From positions 1,426,001 through 1,490,000 of the forward strand of contig OY969108.1 of assembly GCA_963697965.1 (NCBI GenBank): a stretch of DNA of 64,000 bases. The letters are read 5' to 3'. Numbering within the stretch: the stretch's first letter is position 1; each line of letters starts with the position of its first letter. The notes under the pieces are model-generated. The model saw nothing but the letters and a program-made list of their open reading frames with translations, was not told the origin of the DNA and did no database searches. The DNA comes from JAPLJC01 sp963697965. GTDB lineage: Bacteria > Desulfobacterota > Desulfobaccia > Desulfobaccales > 0-14-0-80-60-11. Below, in pieces: positions 7,841 to 16,449 of this stretch. The translations under genes were made by a program, and so were the position numbers.

Positions 7841-7880
7841 AAATTAAGGCGTAGTTAACGTTAGCAATGGGAGGGGAAGC

Positions 7881-8210
7881 ATGACTGAAAGACGGCAACA
7901 CACGCGCATCTATTTATCCTTGCCCATGGAGTTCCAGGTCCAGCCCACGAATTCTGACGAATCCTGGAAAAGCCCGGCTGTTCTAAAAAATTTCAGTCAA
8001 GATGGTCTCTTCTTTGAGTGCGAAACCCTGCCTCAGATAAAACCTGGAAGCGTAGCGGATTTCACCTTCAACACTATTCCCCCCCAGTACAGTTTTATCA
8101 ACAGCCCCATCCGGTCCCAGGCGGTGGTGAAGCGCATCGAATCCCGGGTGGCGGGAACGGATAATTTCGGGGTGGCGGTGCAATTCCTTACCGGTCCGCA
8201 GTTTGGTTAA
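7881..8210 (+). CDS. PilZ-domain c-di-GMP-binding protein
   Basis: The 109-residue single-domain protein has both c-di-GMP contact motifs: RRQHTR near residue 4 (RxxxR) and NFSQDGLFF near residue 36 (D/NxSxxG). The C-terminal strand FGVAVQFLTG matches the end of the PilZ barrel. A strong SD (GGGAGGGGAAG) precedes the ATG. It is monocistronic: the next gene on the right runs in the opposite direction. Its leader is of the same family as that of the HD-GYP phosphodiesterase at 4661-5737, so receptor and phosphodiesterase may be co-regulated. Confidence 0.87.
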   Translation: MTERRQHTRIYLSLPMEFQVQPTNSDESWKSPAVLKNFSQDGLFFECETLPQIKPGSVADFTFNTIPPQYSFINSPIRSQAVVKRIESRVAGTDNFGVAVQFLTGPQFG

Positions 8211-8247
8211 ATTCGGCGGAAATCACCCATCCTCAGTAAACACATGG

Positions 8248-8285
8248 AAAAAACGAGGTCGGCAAGCGCGAGTTGCCAACCTCGT
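8248..8285 (-). terminator. Rho-independent terminator of the diguanylate cyclase gene
   Basis: On the minus strand a GC-rich stem pairs ACGAGGT-GGCAA with TTGCC-ACCTCGT across a 7-nt loop and is followed by TTTTTTCC. It lies about 75 bp after the stop codon at 8361. Confidence 0.85.
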
Positions 8286-8360
8286 CATGTTATCAGACCT
8301 CAGGGAGGTCGGGGCTTGGCTGGCCTGCCTGCAGCGGCGCCTGACCCCAGTGCCAGCCGG

Positions 8361-11024
8361 TTAGATCAACCTCAAGTTGCCCCCGCCTTTGGCCACTAGC
8401 AGCCGGTCGCGGCCTTTGGCCTTGGCCTGGTACAGAGCGGCATCCGCGGCCTGGATCAACTCCTTGCCGGAGTCTCCATGATCCGGGAAGATCGCCACCC
8501 CGGCGGAGATGGTGATGGGTTTCAGGGAGGGATTCTGGGTATGGAGGTTTTTGACGCTGCGGTTCAATTCCTCGACCCGGTTCATGGCAATCTTCCGGGG
8601 CGTCTCCGGCATAATTAGCAGGAACTCCTCGCCCCCATAGCGACAGGCGATGTCTTCCCGGCGAATCTGTCCCTTGACCAGCTTGCCCAAGGACATCAGC
8701 AGTTCATCTCCCGCATTGTGGCCATAAGTGTCGTTGTATTCCTTGAAATGGTCCAGGTCCAGCATGATGACCGCCAGAGGACTCTCCTGGCGCTTGCTCC
8801 TGCTTACCTCCCGCTCCAGGGTCTCTTCCAGATAGCGCCGGTTGAAGAGGCCGGTGAGGCTATCCCGGATGGCCTGGTCGCGCAGGGTCTCCCGGAGTTT
8901 CAGGTTGGCCAGGGCCAGGGCCATGGCCTCAGCGACGCTGGTGGCAAACTGTGCGATGCCCGCCATCTTTTCCTCGATCTCCTGAGTCATTTTGCGCAAA
9001 TGGAGAATACCCATAACCTCCCCTTGGGCCATCATGGGCACGCACAGGTAAGCCCCGGGCAAGGTGGCGGCGACATGCCGGCAGTTCATGGAGCTTCCGG
9101 AATCGGCCACCGGATAGGCCCGGCTCCGACCTAAGGACCAGCATTCATCTCTGCCGAAGGACATCTCCACCCGCGGGGCTTCACCCCAGAGGGCGGTCAT
9201 CTCGAAGAGATCCTTGGTGCTGTTGAGGAGGTAGAGGACCCCGGCATAATCCGGGAAGATTTTGGGCCCGAAGTGGGTGACGGCGCTATAGGTTTCGCCG
9301 GAGGTCTGACAGGACAGGAAGATTTCGCTCATTTCCTGAAGCAGGAGCATCTGGCGGCTGCGCTCGTTGGATTCGTACACCAGGCCTCGGAGTTGCTCAT
9401 TGGCGGCCTGCAACTTCGCTTCCTTCTCCTTCAGCTCGGTCAGATCCCTGGCCACTGTGACGCTGCCCACATTTTTGCCGGCCTCATCCCGCATCACCTT
9501 GATGGAGAGACTGGCTGGGAAGGTGCTGCCGTCTCTCCGCTTCATGGTGATTTCGTAATGCTTGACCAAACCGTCCCGGCGCAAGGGGATCAACATCTTC
9601 GCCATTTCATCTTTATCCGCATAGATATCAAAGGCCGATTTCCCCTCCAGCTCTTTAAAGGAGTAGCCGTAGATAACCTCGGAAGCCTTGTTCCATTTGG
9701 TAATATGGCCGCGTGAGTCGACAATGCCGATGCCTTCGGCCGAGTTGTCGATGACGTTCTCCAGAAATTGACGGGACCTCTGGAGTTCCGCTTCGGCTTG
9801 CTTACGCTCGCTGATTTCGACCATCAAGGCGGAATTAGAGGCGGTGAGCTCAGCGGTGCGCTCTTGAACGCGCTCCTCCATCTCGGCATAAGCTTGGTTC
9901 AGTGCCTCTTCCGCTCTCTCACGTTCAATATTCCTCGTTTCGAGCAGCGAGGCCATATCATCGAAGGATTGGGCCAATCGCCCTAGTTCATCGGGGCTGT
10001 GGGGCAGACCCGTACGTGTGTCCATCTTGCCCATGCCGAATCGCTGAGTGGCAGCGACTAGCCGATTAATTGGGTTAATGAGAACCAAATTCCCGAAGAC
10101 CCACGCTAGAGACATGGCAAGCAGGGTGGCAATCCCAAGGATCGCTAGATTTTCCAGCATATCCATGTTTGCTTTGTGGAGAATTGGCTCTTTGGGAAGA
10201 CCGACAATTATATACATATAAGGGGGCAAATTTTCCTTGAGGCGCAACTGCTTGAAGGCAATAATCCGGGTTACACCATCCGGAGCCTTCCAATCGGACA
10301 ACCCTTCTTCAGCTTTGCCCGATATGGTGTCAAAGAAACGCTGGGATACGGCCTTGCCGATGGGGGTAGCGTCATTCTCAGGCAAACGATACAAACGAAT
10401 TCCTTTATAATCCGTAAAGAACACGGCGGAGCCTTCGGGCAGATTGGCCATGGAGATGAACTGGCCAAATTTATGCAGGTTTAGGCCGGCGGTTAGAACG
10501 GCAACCAGCTTTTTGTTCGCATTCAGGACCGGGATGCTGTAGTTGAAGGAGGTCGTTTTGCTGACCCTGCCAATGATGTATTCCCCGGCAGAAAAATCGA
10601 GCGAGCTGATGGCATCCCGGAAGTATTTCCGGTCCGACTGATTTACCTTGCCCGGCTCTAAAGGCGAGTGGGCAGCAAAGACGTAGCCATCCGGGGTCAT
10701 TGCCAAGATGGAGGCGTAGAAAGGGTACAGCCGATATAATTCCGCGAAAATTCGATTACAGGCCGGGGCATCCAAGTTCTGCACCTCAGGCAACTGGGCC
10801 AGGGTGCTCAGCATCGTCTTGGTGGCGACGGCGATCTGTTCCTGTTGGGCCACCAGGCTCCGGACCAGCAGCAGGGCATCGTCCTGGGCCTTGACTATGG
10901 CAGATTGACGCTGGCTAACCCCAGTGGCGACGATAATCCCCAGGGCAGGCAGTAAGATGATCAGCAAAAAGAGCTGCAATTTCCTGCGGAAAGACCATTG
11001 GGCGAAGGTTCTTTTAATATCCAT
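8361..11024 (-). CDS. Membrane sensor diguanylate cyclase (Cache-HAMP-PAS-GAF-GGDEF)
   Basis: About 887 residues are encoded from the ATG at 11024, chosen because AGGAGAAGG lies eight bases upstream; an earlier ATG at 11093 falls inside the 188-bp repeat. Order: transmembrane helix (about 17-37), periplasmic double-Cache-like region, second transmembrane helix (about 300-320), HAMP, coiled coil, PAS (FLENVIDNSAEGIGIVD), a GAF-like segment with LPGAYLCVPMMAQGEVMGIL, and GGDEF. The active site RYGGEEF is intact, and RRED five residues before it fits the RxxD inhibitory site. The enzyme would make c-di-GMP from two GTP in response to an external ligand. It has its own terminator. Confidence 0.93.
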   Translation of the reverse strand: MDIKRTFAQWSFRRKLQLFLLIILLPALGIIVATGVSQRQSAIVKAQDDALLLVRSLVAQQEQIAVATKTMLSTLAQLPEVQNLDAPACNRIFAELYRLYPFYASILAMTPDGYVFAAHSPLEPGKVNQSDRKYFRDAISSLDFSAGEYIIGRVSKTTSFNYSIPVLNANKKLVAVLTAGLNLHKFGQFISMANLPEGSAVFFTDYKGIRLYRLPENDATPIGKAVSQRFFDTISGKAEEGLSDWKAPDGVTRIIAFKQLRLKENLPPYMYIIVGLPKEPILHKANMDMLENLAILGIATLLAMSLAWVFGNLVLINPINRLVAATQRFGMGKMDTRTGLPHSPDELGRLAQSFDDMASLLETRNIERERAEEALNQAYAEMEERVQERTAELTASNSALMVEISERKQAEAELQRSRQFLENVIDNSAEGIGIVDSRGHITKWNKASEVIYGYSFKELEGKSAFDIYADKDEMAKMLIPLRRDGLVKHYEITMKRRDGSTFPASLSIKVMRDEAGKNVGSVTVARDLTELKEKEAKLQAANEQLRGLVYESNERSRQMLLLQEMSEIFLSCQTSGETYSAVTHFGPKIFPDYAGVLYLLNSTKDLFEMTALWGEAPRVEMSFGRDECWSLGRSRAYPVADSGSSMNCRHVAATLPGAYLCVPMMAQGEVMGILHLRKMTQEIEEKMAGIAQFATSVAEAMALALANLKLRETLRDQAIRDSLTGLFNRRYLEETLEREVSRSKRQESPLAVIMLDLDHFKEYNDTYGHNAGDELLMSLGKLVKGQIRREDIACRYGGEEFLLIMPETPRKIAMNRVEELNRSVKNLHTQNPSLKPITISAGVAIFPDHGDSGKELIQAADAALYQAKAKGRDRLLVAKGGGNLRLI

Positions 11025-11067
11025 GTATAAAGCCTTCTCCTGCATTAAAACTTTTCGTGGCAGGGAT

Positions 11068-11255
11068 GATAGCGTAAATTTTAATATAATCATTCATCTT
11101 ATGAAATTCAAACTACACCCTTAAAACCATAGATACCTTACTACTTTGGAACTTAAGGACCTAAGGCCAGCAATGTCCGGGTGTGGTCGGCTGAGGCGAC
11201 ATGCACATACCACCTCGGACCTGGCATAGTGAGCGGCGGTATTAAAAAATAGAAG
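11068..11255 (+). repeat. 188-bp structured repeat, copy R2
   Basis: This copy is 186/188 identical to 7439-7626. One of the two differences changes a G-U pair of R1 into an A-U pair in the predicted stem (GTCCG/CGGAC), keeping the fold. It lies in the intergenic region upstream of the minus-strand cyclase and about 265 bp before the class I leader copy C. Confidence 0.8.
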
Positions 11256-11394
11256 ATTACTTGCCAGAATCGTCAATTATCGCTTGAGCGGGCAAAATTC
11301 CAGATTATGGTCTAGATATGGGAAGTTTTCAGGATCTCGATAAGTTTCCAGTCATAGCAGAACTCGGCGCTTACCAGCTTCATTTTTTCGAAAA

Positions 11395-11424
11395 TTACTT
11401 TTCCAGCGAAATTTGTGCTATTCA
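11395..11424 (+). promoter_or_regulatory. Putative sigma-70 promoter upstream of the riboswitch gene
   Basis: TTACTT and TATTCA are separated by 18 bp, with an extended -10 (TGC before TATTCA). The context TTTGTGCTAT is shared with the promoter at 12775-12802, which supports it. Confidence 0.4.
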
Positions 11425-11519
11425 TGCCTCCTGCGAGACAATTCAGCTACATAAAGAGAAAACTTTTCAGGGTTAAACTCGGTGAGAGGATACCTAAAAC
11501 CGTTTTTTGTCTGCGGTGG

Positions 11520-11600
11520 CCAAGTCTGCCGCATATTCTCGCATAAATTAAGCGAATTCTCCCCGAAAGATCAGGGAAACCCCGATTTACTAAGCTGGAG
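11520..11600 (+). promoter_or_regulatory. Conserved 5' leader, class I (copy C), directly upstream of a riboswitch
   Basis: It shares GTCTGCCGC, GAATTCTCCC and the core AGGGAAACCCCGATTTAC with copies A and B. Downstream, CTGGA-GAAA-TCCAG forms a perfect GNRA hairpin. Unlike A and B, it continues into a c-di-GMP-I-like aptamer. Confidence 0.6.
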
Positions 11601-11610
11601 AAATCCAGGA

Positions 11611-11700
11611 AGCTAAGGGCAACATCAACGAAAGAGCAAAGGGTAGGACGCAAAGTCTCCGGCCTAAAGCCTTCGGGCTACGGTAGCGGGATTGCTGAAG
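11611..11700 (+). promoter_or_regulatory. c-di-GMP-I (GEMM) riboswitch-like aptamer
   Basis: The 3' half closely follows the GEMM-I pattern known from Vibrio Vc2: GGACGCAAAG, then CTCCGGCCTAAAG, a small hairpin GCC-TTCG-GGC, and CGGTAGCGGGATTGC. The 5' half has GGGCAA and CGAAAG in the expected order but with a longer insert before GGACGCAAAG. The aptamer ends just before the SD (AAGGAG) and GTG start of the 11714 gene, which suggests control of translation or of local termination by c-di-GMP. Confidence 0.72.
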
Positions 11701-11713
11701 TGAAGGAGAATTA

Positions 11714-12211
11714 GTGCCCTCTGCGTTGCTCTTCATCCTCTGGGCCTATGGCCTGTATGGCCTCATTTCCACCCTAGGCGGGCGTAGAGCTGGCACTCTG
11801 CGGCGGGGCCGCTCCTGGCGGCGCCTCGGTTGGCTCGGCTTGCTGGCGGGCGCCGGCGTGGGATTGGGGTTGGTTTTGGCCTTGGCCCAATCTTTTGATG
11901 AGCGGCATCAAGATCTGAAGCTGGCGGGATTTCTGGGGACGGTGTGGGCCGAGGGCTGGCCGGGCAAGTTGAGCCCCCGGGTGGAAGAGCCTCCCATCAA
12001 GGGCATGGCCTCCGGGGATCAGCCGGGCTATGCCCTGCTGCACCCCGGGACTCCCTCCAGCGAGTTGGCCAGGAATACGATCACCCCCAGGCCCAGGCCG
12101 GCCCCCAAACCCAAAATCCGCAAAGCCTCGGGCGCCAAAGCAACCAAGACCGCCACCTCCAAGAAGAAGCCCTCTACCCCCACGGCTGTCAGGAAGGCCG
12201 ACAACGGATAG
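11714..12211 (+). CDS. Small membrane protein with basic Lys/Pro/Ala-rich tail, riboswitch-controlled
   Basis: The 165-residue protein starts at GTG behind AAGGAG. It has two hydrophobic segments: residues 1-20 (LLFILWAYGLYGLISTLGG) and about 42-62 (LLAGAGVGLGLVLALAQSF). The last 45 residues are rich in Lys, Pro, Ala, Ser and Thr (KPKIRKASGAKATKTATSKK), like histone H1-type tails. No family is recognised. Such tails can bind nucleic acid, polysaccharide or acidic surfaces. The preceding c-di-GMP riboswitch is the best clue and places it in the surface-behaviour programme. It may be a c-di-GMP effector whose function cannot be read from sequence. Confidence 0.65.
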   Translation: MPSALLFILWAYGLYGLISTLGGRRAGTLRRGRSWRRLGWLGLLAGAGVGLGLVLALAQSFDERHQDLKLAGFLGTVWAEGWPGKLSPRVEEPPIKGMASGDQPGYALLHPGTPSSELARNTITPRPRPAPKPKIRKASGAKATKTATSKKKPSTPTAVRKADNG

Positions 12212-12318
12212 GGGGCGCTCGCCGCGACTGGCCGGAAAAATATTGGCACCCGCTGGCCTTTCCCCTTTGAGAAATACAATAAAAAACGTTTCGGGAAAAA
12301 TTAGAGGAAGCTGGCCAA

Positions 12319-12489
12319 ATGGCCAGGAGTTTCCTGAATCAATCCGTCGCCAAGGCCCAGTAGATGAGGCGCCAGCAGGCGGCTTCGGTGATGCGCGGGG
12401 TCGGCCACACGGCGCCCGCGGCTCCGGCCCGCCCCTATGCGCCGCCTGCTCCCGCCACCCCGCCCGCTCCGGGGCTGCCGGCCAAATGA
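12319..12489 (+). other. Possible small Ala/Pro-rich ORF interrupted by an in-frame TAG
   Basis: An ATG behind GAGGAAG opens a frame coding for MARSFLNQSVAKAQ, then TAG at 12361-12363, then 41 more residues starting MRRQQAAS and rich in Ala and Pro (APAAPARPYAPPAPATPP) before TGA. Codon use and low complexity look gene-like across the TAG. It may be a nonsense-mutated gene or chance. It is followed directly by tRNA-Leu. Confidence 0.25.
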
Positions 12490-12505
12490 ACCGTCCTGAT
12501 TCAGT

Positions 12506-12592
12506 GCCGAAGTGGTGGAACCTGGTAGACACGCCATCTTGAGGGGGTGGTGGGTAATACCCGTGCGGGTTCAAATCCCGCCTTCGGCACCA
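12506..12592 (+). tRNA. tRNA-Leu (anticodon GAG)
   Basis: The acceptor stem GCCGAAG pairs with CTTCGGC, followed by A and an encoded CCA. The D-arm TGGTGGAACCTGGTAGACAC and T-arm GCGGGTTCAAATCCCGC are canonical. The anticodon loop TTGAGGG reads GAG. A long variable arm is present as in class II tRNAs. It matches the E. coli tRNA-Leu(GAG) layout closely. Confidence 0.95.
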
Positions 12593-12774
12593 TTTCTTTT
12601 AGATTAATTAGCATCAGGCAGATTTTAAAATAACCTGGCCTGCACGCCCCCGACCCCCCCAGATGTGCCCTCAGTGCCCCATCTCAGATTCGACCATCCT
12701 TCAATAAAGATCATATCTGCAATCTGTAATTTTCCGCCCTCTTTGAAGGAAATTATTTGCGAACCCTGGCGAAA

Positions 12775-12802
12775 TTGATTTTTGAAAATTTTGTGCTATG
12801 GT
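12775..12802 (+). promoter_or_regulatory. Sigma-70 promoter of the 12853 glycosyltransferase gene
   Basis: TTGATT and TATGGT are spaced by 16 bp with an extended -10 (TGC). The start codon follows about 50 bp later. A similar arrangement occurs before the GT87 gene at 33509. Confidence 0.5.
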
Positions 12803-12852
12803 GCTCCTGAGAAAAGAATTGGACAGCCAAGGCTTCCTGATATCTCCGGTTA

Positions 12853-14526
12853 ATGGGTCAACTAATGGGCGAAAAAGAGGAAACCACCGGACGGCAAAGG
12901 CCCGATCCTGTCTCCGCCAAGGACTGGGTCAAACCAGGTTATGCCTGGGGACTGGTAGGTTTCATACTATTGGTGGATATTGCGCTGCGGGTTCATCTGC
13001 TTGGAGTCCCCCTGGAGCGCGATGAAGGGGAGTATGCCTATGCCGGGCAGTTGATCCTCCAGGGCTTTCTGCCTTACGCTAAAGTTTATACTATGAAGTT
13101 GCCGGGTATCTATGGAGCCTATGCCCTGATGATGGCAATTTTAGGGCAAACCCTTATAGGAATTCACCTGGGACTGATGTTGGTTAATCTGGCCACCATC
13201 ATTTTTATATTCTTGTTGGGAAAACAACTGGTAGATAGAACGACCGGAATAATTGCCGCGGCCAGCTTCGCGGTACTGTCGGTGGGTCAGAGTGTGCAAG
13301 GCATGGTTGCCAACACCGAGCACTTTGTCATCTTGCCAGCAATGGCCGGAATGTTGGTTTTACTGAGGGCTACTGATTCACCCCGCTCCCAGCCCCTCTT
13401 TTTAAGTGGCCTCCTGTTTGGCATCGCCTTCCTGATGAAGCAGCATGGGGCCGCCTTTATCGCCTTTGCCTTAGTTTACCTGATATATCAAGGGTGGAGT
13501 ACTCAGTCCCCCAGCCTAAAGCTTGTCATCACCAATATACTCATCTTTTTAGCCGGTGCAGCCCTGCCTTTTACTTTGATTTGCCTGTTTTTTTTCGCGG
13601 ACGGCACCTTTGACAAGTTCTGGTTTTGGACTTTTACTTATGCTCGGGAATATGTCTCATTGACCTCTCCAGCCCAAGGGTGGGAGAATTTTCTCCATAA
13701 TTTTAGAGCTATTGTCTTCTCTGCTCCGCTTTTATGGGTGCTGGCCGGGTGGGGATTGTTAGCCCTAATTATTGATCCGAGAGCGAGACCCCGACTTTTC
13801 TTTTTCGAAACACTGGTGATTTTCTCCTTTCTCGCCACCGTCCCGGGCTTTTATTTTCGACCACACTACTTTGTGTTGGTACTTCCCGCAGTTTCCCTGC
13901 TAATCGGGCTCGGTCTCAGTTCCATGGGCAGGTTGCTTGCCAATGCAGGCCAAATTACTGCTAAGCTGGTCCCGGTTGTTATCATCCTGTCTGCCCTCGG
14001 GTTCACAGTTTATCAGCAGAGCCACTTTTTATTCGGGGTCGATCCGGTTATGGCATCCCGCTTGATGTATCAATCCGGAGACCCTTTTCCAGAATCCCTC
14101 AAAATCGCCCAATATTTGAAGGAACGCACCTCGAGCGAAGATACTATTGCCGTGATGGGTTCGGAACCGCAAATTTACTTCTATGCGCACCGCCACGCGG
14201 CCACCGGATACATCTATACCTATCCCTTAATGGAACGCGAGCCTTATGCTGTGAGAATGCAAGAGGAGATGATCCGGGAAATAGAAGCATCCCGGCCGGC
14301 CTACTTGGTCTTTGTGGCTTTCCCGGAGTCACTGGGGACAGGTCCTGATTCGCCGGGGATTATTTTGGACTGGTTTCGAAGGTACAGCAGTGATTTTTAC
14401 GATTGCGTGGGGGTGGTTGAAGTCAACATATCCCCAAACCTCACCAAATACAATTGGGCTAAGGGCGTCAAAGGATGCCAGCCGAGCTCGCATAGTGTTT
14501 ATGTGTATAAGAGAAAACGTTATTGA
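12853..14526 (+). CDS. GT-C glycosyltransferase, PMT/ArnT-like
   Basis: The 557-residue protein has about a dozen transmembrane segments after a short cytoplasmic N-terminus. The first external loop carries ERDEGEYAYAGQ, the acidic motif used by ArnT/PMT-type enzymes to bind the lipid-phosphate sugar donor. The membrane half is followed by a soluble C-terminal domain (about 400-557) with SEPQIYFYAHRHAATGYIYT. Such enzymes move a sugar from polyprenyl phosphate to lipid or protein on the outer face of the inner membrane. The substrate is unknown. It is the first of a row of related genes up to 20.9 kb. Confidence 0.82.
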   Translation: MGQLMGEKEETTGRQRPDPVSAKDWVKPGYAWGLVGFILLVDIALRVHLLGVPLERDEGEYAYAGQLILQGFLPYAKVYTMKLPGIYGAYALMMAILGQTLIGIHLGLMLVNLATIIFIFLLGKQLVDRTTGIIAAASFAVLSVGQSVQGMVANTEHFVILPAMAGMLVLLRATDSPRSQPLFLSGLLFGIAFLMKQHGAAFIAFALVYLIYQGWSTQSPSLKLVITNILIFLAGAALPFTLICLFFFADGTFDKFWFWTFTYAREYVSLTSPAQGWENFLHNFRAIVFSAPLLWVLAGWGLLALIIDPRARPRLFFFETLVIFSFLATVPGFYFRPHYFVLVLPAVSLLIGLGLSSMGRLLANAGQITAKLVPVVIILSALGFTVYQQSHFLFGVDPVMASRLMYQSGDPFPESLKIAQYLKERTSSEDTIAVMGSEPQIYFYAHRHAATGYIYTYPLMEREPYAVRMQEEMIREIEASRPAYLVFVAFPESLGTGPDSPGIILDWFRRYSSDFYDCVGVVEVNISPNLTKYNWAKGVKGCQPSSHSVYVYKRKRY

Positions 14527-14555
14527 TGAAGCCTATGGGTTCAAAGCCGGAGGGA

Positions 14556-14774
14556 AGTTTGCTGGCCTGGTTAGCATGGGAGGGGCACACTCAAGGCTGG
14601 CTGCCCGGAGAGCAACTCCTGCTGGTGCTGGGGTGGCTGACTCCACTGGTCGCCCCGTTTTTGGCGTTAGCGACCAGGTTGCAGATAGCGCCGCTGGTAC
14701 TGGTGGCCCTGCTGGCTGTGGCCCTCAGACGAGCCGCCAGAAATCAACCCTTGCCCGACCCTGGGCAGGGATAG
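14556..14774 (+). pseudogene. C-terminal remnant of a GT87-family gene
   Basis: The frame encodes LLAWLAWEGHTQGWLPGEQ and then LLLVLGWLTPLVAPFLAL. This matches the end of the intact GT87 gene at 19748-20941 (LAWLGWEGYTQGWMPGEQ...LLFLGWTMPFITPVLALI) almost residue for residue. Nothing upstream in this frame resembles the rest of that family: the fragment starts right after the end of the 12853 gene. It is best explained as the tail of a lost paralogue. The ATG at 14523 that opens the frame overlaps the preceding stop codon and could permit expression, but a functional protein is unlikely. Confidence 0.7.
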
Positions 14775-14834
14775 TCTTTATGACAAGGCCGTTGCAGCCG
14801 CCGGCCAATCTTGTCAACTAGATGAGGCCCTACT

Positions 14835-16394
14835 GTGTCTGAAAGGTCTTTGCGAAGAGCTCTGGTTTTCGGTCTGGCTGGTAGTTTTTTCGCCATAATA
14901 AGCAGACTCAACACAGTAGACCTCGATTTATTCCACGAAATGGCCCTTATCCGGGAAGCTTTCAGGCTGGGCTATTTACCGCATGCCGATACCTTTGCCT
15001 ATGTTCCGACCGTCAACCCGGTCGTCCACCACGAATGGGGCACGGGCCTGATTTTATATCTCGTCACCGTTCAACTCGGTCTCGGCGCCCCTGGATTATT
15101 GGTTCTTAAATACCTGCTGGCGGCCTTTGTGGCCCTGGGGTGCTTTTTTTTGGCAACTCGGCGGGGTGCAAGTTATCCCGTTTTTGCCTTTTTGGGGTTG
15201 TTGGGAATATTGATGGGCTGGGCCGGGTTCGGAACCATCAGGGCGCAACTCTTCACCCTCTGTTTTCTGGTTATTTTACTTTTCCTAATGGAACAAGACC
15301 GGAAAGGTGAGGGCTGGGCGCTATGGGCGTGGCTGCCGGTTTACCTGATCTGGGTCAATATGCACGGCGGCTTCCTGGTTGGCCTGGGCTTGCTGGCTAT
15401 TTATATCAGCGAACGGTTTTTCCTGAACCTCCTGGCTGAAAAGAACTTTCTAAAATCGTTGCAGATGGTGCAACGCCAGATATGGTTCTTGATAGCAACG
15501 TGTTTGTTGACCCTGGCTACGCCCTATGGGATTGCTTATCTCCCTTACATCTGGAACGCGGTCACCCTGGATCGCACGCGCTTTATTCTCGAATGGCGCC
15601 CCCTGTGGGCCATAAGCTGGTCTTACGTGGTGGCGTGGTTTTTTTCAGTCGTTTTGGTCCTCTATGGCCTGACTCAAAATAAACTGAGAGAGATGCCGGG
15701 GCTCCTGATAATCGCGGCAACCGCCTGGGTCTCCTTATGGCATTTTCGGCATTTATCGATATTTGCGGTCGCCTGGACGTGCTACACTCCAGTCTATATA
15801 GAAAAAACTACTCTTGGCGACTTAATCAATAAGGTTTGCAAGCAAAACTCCAGGTTGGTGACTGCTATTTTTGTTATTATCGGGTTATCGGGAACGCTCT
15901 ATGCGGTGCAGCACCATTTCTGGCAGCTCGACATCCCTACCAAGGCAGAGAAAGGGAAGGTGCTCGTCTATCCTGCGGGAGCCGTCAGATATCTCAGAGA
16001 GAACAAATTTGCCGGGAACCTCATGGTTCCTTTTGTGGCCGGGTCTTACGTCTCCTGGAAACTATATCCGGAAGTCAAGGTAAGCATGGATAGCCGGTAT
16101 GAGGTGGCCTATCCGGTTCCAGCCGTGAGAGAAAACGTAGGGTTTTATAATGCTAAAGAAGGTTGGCAGGAGACTCTAACCAAATATCGGACCGACGCCA
16201 TCCTAGTCCCCCTCCGGAGCAAGCTCAATGAAATCATGGGCAATAACTATGTTTGGACCAGCAACGGCAACTCATCGAGTTGGACCCGCGTCTATCAGGA
16301 TCACGGCTATTCCCTGTACCTGCGGTCAGACCTGGCAAAAAGATTCCCGATCCTAGATATGCGGGGGAAACCAATCGCCGCTCACTTCCCTTAA
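14835..16394 (+). CDS. Polytopic membrane protein, GT-C-like
   Basis: The 519-residue protein starts at GTG 14835 with a GAGG seven bases upstream. About ten transmembrane helices are visible between residues 10 and 370, followed by a soluble region of about 130 residues (GKVLVYPAGAVRYLRENKFA...WKLYPEVKVSMDSRYEVAYP). The first loop has DLDLFHEMALIREAFRLGYL and HHEWGTGL, positioned like the acidic loop of GT-C enzymes. Similar proteins are often annotated only as hypothetical membrane proteins. The neighbours (GT-C before, GT87 after, same strand) support a role in envelope glycosylation. Confidence 0.65.
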   Translation: MSERSLRRALVFGLAGSFFAIISRLNTVDLDLFHEMALIREAFRLGYLPHADTFAYVPTVNPVVHHEWGTGLILYLVTVQLGLGAPGLLVLKYLLAAFVALGCFFLATRRGASYPVFAFLGLLGILMGWAGFGTIRAQLFTLCFLVILLFLMEQDRKGEGWALWAWLPVYLIWVNMHGGFLVGLGLLAIYISERFFLNLLAEKNFLKSLQMVQRQIWFLIATCLLTLATPYGIAYLPYIWNAVTLDRTRFILEWRPLWAISWSYVVAWFFSVVLVLYGLTQNKLREMPGLLIIAATAWVSLWHFRHLSIFAVAWTCYTPVYIEKTTLGDLINKVCKQNSRLVTAIFVIIGLSGTLYAVQHHFWQLDIPTKAEKGKVLVYPAGAVRYLRENKFAGNLMVPFVAGSYVSWKLYPEVKVSMDSRYEVAYPVPAVRENVGFYNAKEGWQETLTKYRTDAILVPLRSKLNEIMGNNYVWTSNGNSSSWTRVYQDHGYSLYLRSDLAKRFPILDMRGKPIAAHFP

Positions 16395-16449
16395 GGCAAA
16401 GCCCGACGGCACCGAGCTTATTAACATTAATTAAGCAAACTAATAAAAA

